From: Isoetes taiwanensis
Lineage: Eukaryota; Streptophyta; Lycopodiopsida; Isoetales; Isoetaceae
DNA length: 64,000 nt
Reading direction: 5' to 3'
NCBI GenBank assembly: GCA_021234155.1
Contig: JAJEKV010000042.1
Span: 3,163,257 to 3,227,256 of the forward strand
Position numbers and translations under genes: made by a program. The notes beneath the pieces were generated by a model. It was not told the origin of the DNA. It ran no database searches and saw only the letters and a program-made list of their open reading frames with translations. This document shows positions 55,960 through 64,000 of this stretch, in pieces (within the stretch, counting starts at the first letter, position 1; each line of letters begins with the position of its first letter).

Positions 55960-56640
55960 AACAGAGTCGAGCATCAAGCAGGAATGGCCAAAGAGTAGAC
56001 CAGGGTCCGCTGCGGTGTCCAGGCATGCCAACTGCCGCGCATGATGCAGAGCCCATACAAAGACCACTACCGCGTATTCATCCGCGAATTCTCACCGAAC
56101 ACGCCAAAGCGCCGAATTGGCAATGTACCGCTTGATCAAGACGCCTTGTGGCACACGTCAGACGTTCTCCTGCCTCGTTTGCCTCTTTGGTTTTATCTGA
56201 TGATATTGCGTCTTCACGCCTAGTCTCCTCGCATTGCTCCTCGGTTAGGCTCTATTCATTAACAGCACCGCAGGCTGCACGGTCAGGAAAGATGTCGCAC
56301 AATATGAGTTAGTAATACAATGAACCGCTTTTTAGATCAGCGATCGCAGACAGCCAAAGGCACACGAATACGCGCTGCAGCATGCATCGTGCGCTGGGTT
56401 TGCGGCTCGGGCGCAGACATCCGGCGTCAGCTCGATAGTGCCGAATTGCTAAAGCAGTATCGTCACAAAGACACCGCCACCGGCGGTATTCAGCCGAGAT
56501 CGCTGACGAATACACGCCAGCAACGGCACTGGCGCCAGCCCTGCCCACCAAACAAGCCCGCACGCATTCATGCGTAATTGGCGCTCGGGCTTTGTCGCCT
56601 CGATTATCCCGCTTGCTTGATCTAAAGCTGTTCATTTTGT
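55960..56640. other. CpG-rich stretch of unknown origin
   Basis: CG dinucleotides are far more frequent than in the transposon-derived parts of the window (for example the runs around 56,385-56,460 and 56,480-56,590). Short frames exist on both strands (56,041-56,223 and 56,320-56,577 plus; 56,309-56,635 minus) but none resembles a known protein. Confidence 0.4.
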
Positions 56641-58260
56641 ATGCCCGCTCATATTGTCTCGGGACATGCTTTATTCGTGCAGCTCCTTACGCGGGAACAA
56701 TTCGGCCATGCCTCCAAAGAATGGATAGAATAATATGGAAGACCCCGCAAACAAAACAAGATGAACCGAGGAGTTTAAGGCATTGGAGACCTTGGCCCGA
56801 CTATCATCCAAGATAAGAAACCAAGGGCAAAAAAGACAGTGAAAAACTGGGAGGAAACAAAGTAGACGTAGTTCAAGCATCTTCCAGAGGTCCCACAGAT
56901 GCCTACAAGATCGCCTTCACTACTACCTAAGTCTCATGTATGGAATGAGTTCTGGATGCTTATGCTCAAAAACGCCTACCGTAATCTAATGTAAGTGCCT
57001 CAAGATACTAATATTTGATCCTAAGAATGAGATGAGGAAAGTACAGGCCTCAAGATGATGAAATCATTTGGTTGTTAAATCAATGCATAAACAAAGAAGT
57101 TCTGTACAAGAAGGCTTCTTCATTAAGGACAAAATGTCCTTCATTGATTGTTGCACTCATATAAAGAACATGCTAGCAGTGAAGGTAGCAATGGTGAAGA
57201 ACTGTAAGCTATCCGGGTGATGTAACATTGTTCCAACTGCCTCAAGTAGACAAGTATGGCGTGGTCTCACGATGACATCAAGAAATACGGGCCTTTGTCG
57301 AAGGGAATTTCCGCAAAATGGGTGAAATTGAAGAAACCAAATAACGCACTGCCAAAACCATCGGGGACAAGGTGATGGCTGAGCCGAAAAAAAAGGTTGC
57401 TGCCCCGAAGATGCGTGTTGGTGGTGACTCATCTCAAGACTCCAATACCTGGTCTCTACTGCCATAAAAGGCTCTCTACCAATAGGCCCTCATATTTTCT
57501 ATGTTTGTATTGATAAAGGTAGACTCTAAAAGGAGAGAAGGATGACTCAACAGAGTACAATGCTTTTTTAGTAGTCAAAGATAGGCTTAACAACTCGTGG
57601 TCTTTAGGCATTGTCATCATATGTCCCCCAGAGAGCCTCATACATGCTTTGGTGGCTTCATACCACTCTGGAATGCCTAAAGGTCGTTAGGGAAGGCTCT
57701 TCTTTGGAGACAAAGGATAATTTACTATGGATGCAGCTTAAAAGCGCTGTATAATCTTCATAATGATATCCTTGTGCCAGATGACGACTATGAGGTAATA
57801 CAGATAAAGGGGCATCACGATATAGGTGCATGGGCGTTGTTTTCTTTTGGATGAACCTACTTGAAAATGTCTTTCATAAAGTGTATGATGAGGATGAAGC
57901 AAATGAAAGCGAGGAATTTGATGTTCCTAACCTCTACCGAAAAGACAAACCTCTGGAATTGTCGACAAAAGAAAAAGGGGCCCTTTGAATAAACATGGGT
58001 TTAAAGAATTAACCGGCAAGCCATTTCGTTGAGGCATTTGCACCACTTGATACTACTTGTCAGAGTTACATGTCGAGGGTATATTGGTAGAGAGGCCCCA
58101 AGACACATCAAGAAGATGTGTTTAAGTTTCGCTAATCTATGACTACCCATGGATTTCCTTGAAGTGTTTTTCTAAAAGGTACCAGCTACTACCGATTGGG
58201 GTCCCGCCAAAGGACGTACTACTAGTTCACAAAAGCCCCAAGTGCAACCTTAATGTTCAA
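56641..58260 (+). other. Decayed, unidentified region
   Basis: Scattered plus-strand words with coding texture, such as HDDIKKYGPLSKGISAKWVK at about 57,265-57,325 and EDEANESEEFDVPNLYRKDK at about 57,890-57,950, separated by stops. No domain identified. Confidence 0.3.
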
Positions 58261-59064
58261 AAGCACGCAACTCCTCCAGGAGAAGGCCGAAAATGCTAGC
58301 TCGTGAACGCGAGATCATGGAGAAAAATATGAAGTCCAAGCTTGATAACATTGCAACCGTAATGTCCAAATTTTGGGGCACGACTGCGGTAGTTCCTGAT
58401 ACCAGCGATGATCATGCAAGCTCGTATGCAACCACCGAGGTTAGAATCAAACCGTGGTAGCTTTCTAGAAGAGAACGGTCGAACCAAACTGCGGGAGTTG
58501 GATGCTTCTCGATGAAGCATCCTGGAGTGAAGTAGACGCCACGACCGGGCCGATGACTTCGGCCAGATGATGAAAGGTGTAATTTACGCCAGCGATATGT
58601 AGCTTATTTATGAATACAAAACGCTTGGCGTGTATTGCAGATCACTTTGCATGGCTAACTTTGTTTTCCATGGTTCGTGGCTCCACCGCTTGTGACAAAA
58701 ATCATTGTCTTCGATCCTCAATGGTGTCCCGTGGTAAAACGCTTCCTAAGAAGCTTATTATCAGGATGACTGAAAAGTCCTCTAGAAACGAATACTATGG
58801 ATCTATCATCGCCCACACTTAGAAGATGATGGCGATGAATGAGGCGCTCAGATTGCTCTTCGAGTTGCCATCCGTCCTCAATGGAACGCAAATGTTGATG
58901 AAGTACTTAGGGTATTACCAGCATTAAACGAGACTTTGCATTTTATTTGGGACCAAAGTAAGATAAAGTTTCCACATCCAAGAGATCCTGATGACAAACC
59001 GGCCTTTTGTGAAACATCTTGGTACTATGATGGATCACCATTCAAAAGAAAGAGGACATCATAA
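58261..59064 (+). pseudogene. Two protein-coding remnants, unknown family
   Basis: 58,290-58,465 reads a coiled segment (LAREREIMEKNMKSKLDNIA, then TVMSKFWGTTAVVPDTSDDH). 58,845-59,060 is an open stretch of about 70 codons (AQIALRVAIRPQWNANVDEV, LPALNETLHFIWDQSKIKFP, DPDDKPAFCETSWYYDGSPF). They are separated by stops. The second piece could be a gag-like or host exon; neither was recognised. Confidence 0.35.
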
Positions 59065-59429
59065 TAAGAGATGATGATGCTCTTAAGTGCTTTTATAATC
59101 AAGGTCAAAGTTTCAACCACCAACTTATACTCCACAAGATTACTCAACGATGAGTTTTAGGTACTATTCATGTCCATCATGAGTGGCTTGGCCGCTGGTA
59201 AACACAAAGATCGATGTTGTCAAAACATCCGTAACTAGACTTGACTAAGGAGATGGATCTACCATTATAACGCAAAAATTTGCAATAATGCAAAACAAAG
59301 ATGTCATACAACGTAACACTATATTGAAAAAGGTATGCAAGTGGCGTGCTTTTGGAATGTATATAAATCCAATTTAAATGAATGATGGTTATTGTACGAT
59401 TGGGGTGACCTTCACTGTTATCTCAATGA

Positions 59430-60010
59430 TTTTGCCATTTGCTTAAGATGGCTTTCTCGCCCCACAATCAATCATAGCTCCAAATGAGCCAAGGTATTCC
59501 ATTATGCCTACATCAAGTCATACTTGCCGGCTGTTCATCACTTCACCCCATTCCAACGCTATAGCTGGAAACCTATATCGAGCTTGATCCTCTTTCCTCA
59601 CGTATGCCTGATTGCTCCATTTTCCAACAACACAACAGGCCTAGGCTTGGACTTCAAAGGCTTCACTTCAACATCTCTAGCATCCTTGGCGGCAAAATTA
59701 TAGGTGCGCTCCCTTGTCTATCAACACTAAAGATGTGGCACACTGGCCATTCTTCTGGGTGTCTCCCATCCTCCTAGTTTCACACATTCTTGTCTGCTTC
59801 CTTAGAATGGACTGCAAGAACTCGCCCACCGCTGGAGTAGTTTGAATCACCAAGCGTTTTATCCTCTAAGCTGACATGCTTACCAAAATTTGCATTCCTC
59901 ATTTCATAGTTTGCATTGTACTCTAGGTCTAGCCAGCAGCTGCCGGGCTTGTTGCTCTTGAACTATAGCTTCCCCGTAGCTTCCCCTTTGTCCCGGGATA
60001 GTACTGTCAG
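59430..60010 (-). pseudogene. Ty3-type protease-region remnant
   Basis: On the minus strand, DVGIMEYLGSFGAMIDCGAR (about 59,440-59,510) matches the end of plant Ty3 retropepsins (YD.I.GMDWL...GA.IDC..R). Upstream frames give FNFAAKDARDVEVKPLKSK. The Asp-Thr/Ser-Gly catalytic triplet is not readable. Heavily mutated. Confidence 0.5.
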
Positions 60011-60723
60011 CTTCTATCCACGGCCTTGGGACCTCGGTTTCAGGTCAAATGGCCTTGAACTCTCGCTTTTGACACTGCTTCCGTTGATAGCTCACAAGCT
60101 TCCTGGATCTCCTCATTCAAGCCTTCAATGTAACCCCTCTCATCGCATGTCTTTCGCTCAACTTTGCACATAGAGCCTCAAATTTCATAAACTATTCGTG
60201 TTGTACTTTACGCCTTATTGCCCCGCTCCAACTCCTCAGAAACTTCAAGACTATATGGCACTTGTGTTCCTCAAAGACATAATGATGCTTTAAATGCCTT
60301 GAGAACTTTGAATCAAGAGCTATCTCTACTAACCCATGGGCTTTGGCATAGCCTTCCACCACCGGTCATCCCTTTGAGGTTACTGCTGCCATTTCCACCT
60401 TGTTTTATCTTCATACTAGGCATTCCCTGCATTCTCTCATCTCGCCCAATCCGCCTCTGCTCCATCCCCACCTGTTGTCTCCCTCGAGAACTATTCCACC
60501 TTCTTGCTTCTTCCGCCGGGCATTGCTTAGTGCGGAGTCGATTTCCTCTTCCGGTAGTCGCCCTGCCTCCTCGCCTCTCAGCTTGGGACCTTCCCGACGG
60601 TCCTCGATCACATCCTCGCCTCCTCGGGGACCAAGCTCCAGGCCTGGGAATCAGTATTGGAGGAATCCATGATGGGGGATCTCCTTCTCTCGATTTCTTC
60701 TTTGCCTTGTCTCTGCTCGCCAC
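60011..60723 (-). pseudogene. Probable gag-like remnant
   Basis: A minus-strand frame from 60,723 (MASRDKAKKKSREGD) is Arg/Gly-rich for 136 codons, and a further piece near 60,190 reads KFEALCAKLSERHAMRGVTL. Position directly upstream of the protease remnant on the same strand suggests gag. A 178-codon frame on the other strand over the same bases (60,218-60,754) is probably an antisense shadow of this GC-rich stretch. Confidence 0.35.
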
Positions 60724-62852
60724 AGTGTTTGGGGTAGCCGGAAGTTTTGTCTGATGTAATTGCTTAATTAATGATCTTATTCCTAATATCCAATCTCACT
60801 AGGATATCTCCTCTTCGGGGTTGGTGCCTTCAACTCTTAGAATAGGTCTTTGGTTGAAATTGTTTGGGGGTGTCGGTTTCACTGAGGTGTCGGTCTTGTT
60901 TCTACATTCCCGGTGCTCTAGCTGCATACATATTAGATTACACTTCATGATTAGCTTTTTGTTTGTTGTTGCATTGGTTATTATAAAGAAGCAATAGAAC
61001 ATTCATGAATGCCATCAATTATATTCATAATATTACAATCAATAATAGAGAAAATTAATCTATTCTCGAATCTTCGATATGCCGAGTTGTCTTCCGTTAA
61101 GAATCTCTTCACTTGGGCTGTACCAATTGTAATGGCCCAAGTTCCCGAGAATGTTGGTGGGTGTACCACCTTGCAGTTGTCGCTATATTGTGTCTTCCAC
61201 CCTTCTATCCGATATATAGTTGCAAAGGACAAACTAACCGCCTCGACATCTGTGATGGACCCGCGGGGTTTAAGATGCTCAAGGTTATTGTCCTCTTCAC
61301 CAAAGATGATATGGCCGATGTCTTGAGGCATCCAAGAATGCCTACCAACCTGGAAGGGCAATGAGCATGACACCCTTCTTTTCCTGCACGAATCGGCCGA
61401 TGTATCACCTTATCCTTCTGGTCTCGTGAGGAGTGGAAGGTAAACCTGGAGGGCCTTATCTCGCCCTCCTTCCTCACGCCTCTTCTCCGCCTGGCGCTCG
61501 CCTGCAAGCCGAGTACTCTTCCACCAATACCGCTGGAAGTCCTCGTATCCGCAAACATGGACTCTGAAGAGGTCAAGTTGATGCCGCCTCTTTCGATCCC
61601 GGTTGGCTACTGCTGACGAGGAGTCAAGGTGAGGCGCTGTTGTCTGTTCCCTAATGCCCATCCGCTCGGATGGACATAAATTCCTCCTCCGGCAGTTTCG
61701 CGCCATCATTCCGCCAACACCGGCGAAGCTTCCGGCGTCCGGCGATGACCGCCCGGTAAGTGTGTGGGCTTCGATGCTGATAAGGCGAAGTCTTGCATCT
61801 CCTGGCCGATGAAGTCATCGAGGCTCCGCTGTTGGCACAGGAGATGCAGAGCTCGTCCAGCTTGTAACCTCTCTCTCTCGCACTGGAGGTTCTTGCGTCG
61901 TAAGCATCAGTACTCTTGGCCTTCGATGATGACCGTGTTAGACCTGCAATACCTAATCCACGCTGGGAGTCAGTTCTGTTACCTCAAGCTCGTCAAGCCC
62001 TGAAGGTCTTGTCCTGCTTGGATACCATTCTTGATGAAGCGACGTTGATGATGTCTTTGACGTCAACCTTATCCTTCTTCCTCTTCCTCTTCCTCCTTAC
62101 TCCGACCCTTCATACCCAAAAGAAGCATTTTGTCAGCCATGGCAAGGGGTTCTATGGCTACTGGCTGATTGAGGGTTCACCTATTTGGGTTTGGGCTCCA
62201 GGGACAAGAAGATGGTTGTTAACAGCAGTGTAAGAGAAATACTCTTCCTGTTTATGGATATGGTTGCAGTCGCATGTGATAGCGCTCTATTTTCTATACT
62301 GGATGTTTGGAACATCGCTCGGCCGCTTCGGCTGTTCTAGAAAAGTACTCATGCATGGGGAAGTTCTACCTCAAGAAAGGCCCATTCAGCTTGGAACTCT
62401 TTCATGATGTCTTGGTAGAATGACATTATGGTAGCATCCACATCAACTTCCCTTTCCTCGAAAAACAAAGGAAGACCGACTGATGTCACCGCCACATGAG
62501 TAGTGGCGCTGCATCATTGGCGGATGATGAAGTGGCCATTGCGCTGATGTAGATGGGGTTAACAAACAGATATGCAAGCGCCTCTATGAGCAGAAAAATC
62601 ACCTTGGAGTGAGGAGTGATAGTGTAGGATGCAAATGAGGGTGGTGGTCATATTTATAGGCAGAACCCTAATTTGAGAAATTTTAAAGATTTGGAAATGT
62701 CTATCATTTCAAGGTCATACTAGGTATTTGATAGGTAATTTAGGGTTATGATTATCTAAAGTACTTCCTCATGATCCTATTGCAACAAATTTCATCCAAT
62801 TTGGAGGTAGTTGAGGTGAGTTAGGGCTATTTGACTCGGACCACCCATACAG
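60724..62852. other. Unidentified region with several antisense frames
   Basis: Minus-strand frames at 60,981-61,373, 61,205-61,576 and 61,410-61,709 overlap in different phases, and plus-strand frames exist at 61,009-61,364 and 61,764-62,233. The minus frame 60,981-61,373 (IIFGEEDNNLEHLKPRGSIT, EGWKTQYSDNCKVVHPPTFS) looks most protein-like. None was recognised. Confidence 0.3.
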
Positions 62853-63125
62853 TGCGCGAGAGGCACTTTCAAAAGTTTTGAAAAGGGTCCTCGCACACTT
62901 TGTGAGGGGTAGGCTCCTGTTTGGGTTCTAGATGACTCTAAAATTATGGTATACAAGGTAATCCTACTTATCTCATTGTGAGTTGTTGGGCTATGCCTTA
63001 GTTTCCTCGGGTTTTGGACAAGTCTAGGCATAGATCGCTGGCCAACATTCTCACAAAGGCGCGAGGCACTTTCAAAGTTTTTGAAAAGGGCCCTGGCGCA
63101 CTCTATGAGGGGTGGGAGTCTATTC
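62853..63125. repeat. Pair of about 70-bp direct repeats with hairpin potential
   Basis: gcgcgagaggcactttcaaa (62,857 on) and gcgcgaggcactttcaaagt (63,060 on) each continue ttttgaaaaggg.cct.gcgcac or cgcaca...tgaggggt. Each unit contains a near-palindrome around tttcaaaagttttgaaa, with outer arms gcgcgag and ctcgcac or ctggcgc. The spacing is about 203 bp. Confidence 0.75.
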
Positions 63126-63360
63126 AGTCACTTTTTGGCCAAATTAATTAATATAAATTACACATGCCATTAATGTAAACATATTAAGTACATTTTTACA
63201 CTTTGCTACTTAACTAAAAACACTTTTTATATTTACAAAATTTTATAAGTACATGTTTAATAATCTTCTTCTTTAATAATCTGGCCAACTTAATATCCCT
63301 AAGCATGCACGTGACTTTTCTCGCGATGGAGTATGATGCGAGTCTTCAAATGTTACACCA
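63126..63360. other. AT-rich spacer
   Basis: No feature recognised. Confidence 0.5.
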
Positions 63361-63680
63361 GCCTTTGCTCGATCGCATCCCTGCAATGCAAGCAAATATG
63401 TCGCCCTGTCACTCGCTTCTCCTGAAAGTCGACCTCTTTGCAGATCTGACAATCTTGCAATGCAGCTCTTGGATATAAAGTCCATAGCTCCTCCTCGAAA
63501 ATGTCAAATCTCTCGAAATTTTACAAGTATGAACTGCTCTCCTTCATGGGCTTTGGGTCGGTCTCCTGGGCGGTCATGTCTTTGTTGGCCTTTCCTCCTT
63601 CCACATACCGCCATCTTATTTGCTTCATAGTAGTACCGGAGTATGCCTCTACATCTTCATGTACTCCTTCTTTGTACCCT
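63361..63680 (-). pseudogene. Cysteine/histidine-rich (zinc-finger-like) coding fragment
   Basis: On the minus strand YKEGVHEDVEAYSGTTMKQI, RWRYVEGGKANKDMTAQ and KPMKESSSYL run to a TAA at about 63,520. The same frame then continues NFERFDIFEEELWTLYPRAA and LQDCQICKEVDFQ, then KRVTGRHICLHCRDAIEQR. The last part holds C-x2-C ... H-x2-C-x2-C, a possible zinc-binding arrangement. Frame texture is clearly coding apart from the one stop, so it is either a recent pseudogene or two exons. Family unknown. Confidence 0.4.
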
Positions 63681-64000
63681 CGCCTTTCTTCTTGTACTCA
63701 CCATGCTTGAGCAATGAGATGAGTCCCATGCCTAAGGACCTTCTAGGGATCTGCTGCCTCGGCCATGTCGGATAGGGAGGTGGTGCTGCACCAGCTCTCG
63801 GGGTTGGAAGGCCCGATCCTCCGCTACGGTGAATCCTCCAAGCGCCATCATCCGACTCTGTTTTAGATGAAGAAGATGACGACCTACTCCGGCTCACGCC
63901 CGGCCATTATTTTAATCCCTTTGCTTAGTGTGCTCTTGGTTTTCCTCCTGCCTTTGCATGACACTCCGGTCTTTCCTTGGCCTCCTTTTGCTTCACTCTC
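63681..64000 (-). other. Right edge of window, coding-like on the minus strand
   Basis: A Ser-rich minus frame (63,897-63,649, with RSRSSSSSSKTESDDG and a Pro-rich segment) lies upstream of the cysteine-rich fragment and overlaps it in another phase. It may belong to the same unit, which continues beyond the window. Confidence 0.3.

Noticed and set aside
60218-60754. 178-codon plus-strand gene
   Set aside because: Overlaps an equally long minus-strand frame that lies upstream of a protease remnant; composition is Pro/Leu/Ser-rich as expected for an antisense frame of a GC-rich stretch. Not fully excluded.
1-64000. CRISPR array, bacterial operon or phage
   Set aside because: No regularly spaced repeats with unique spacers. 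Introns, LTR and LINE elements and rDNA type are eukaryotic.

Overview
The window is nuclear DNA of a seed plant. Spliced genes carry GT-AG introns, one of them 4.7 kb. Most of the remaining sequence is dead transposable elements: plant L1-type LINEs with a CCHC zinc-knuckle ORF1, and a Ty3 chromodomain retrotransposon with an initiator-tRNA-Met primer-binding site. The species cannot be fixed from sequence alone; repeat load and the long intron suggest a large genome.

Region 1-25,505 is built mainly from four same-strand (minus) copies of one LINE family. In element order they are copy D (13,008-16,115), copy B (4,063-12,535, the most complete), copy A (536-3,780) and copy C (19,163-25,505). 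A and C belong to one duplicated composite block (1-3,180 and 18,628-25,500). They share a left junction and a premature stop codon; A then lost 3.7 kb by a clean deletion. Copy D is fused at its 5'-truncated end to a degenerate 18S rRNA gene fragment. Candidate tRNA-derived (SINE-like) pieces lie beside the LINE ends and at 16.9-17.2 kb. A diverged tandem repeat fills 17.2-18.0 kb.

Region 25,506-34,300 holds a decayed Ty3/chromovirus on the plus strand: 5' LTR, PBS, a leader with two matching hairpins, a gag whose first residues resemble the histone H3 tail, RT, integrase interrupted by a 273-bp MITE, a chromodomain and a diverged second LTR. A second gag fragment follows.

Region 34,300-47,500 is the host-gene island. 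A CFAP20/BUG22-like gene lies on the minus strand (35,334-40,945). Its five exons have open frames, and its 4.7-kb intron carries a long (GAA)n tract. A six-exon gene resembling plant Mediator-associated protein 2 lies on the plus strand (44,854-46,297). Neither gene is visible from uninterrupted reading frames; both were found by joining exons at consensus splice sites in matching phase.

Region 47,500-64,000 contains a Ty3 RT fragment (minus), possible exons of an unknown gene at 51.8-52.2 kb, and a mosaic of broken coding fragments. These include a retropepsin/gag remnant at 59.4-60.7 kb and a cysteine-rich fragment at 63.4-63.7 kb. Most of this last part could not be identified.
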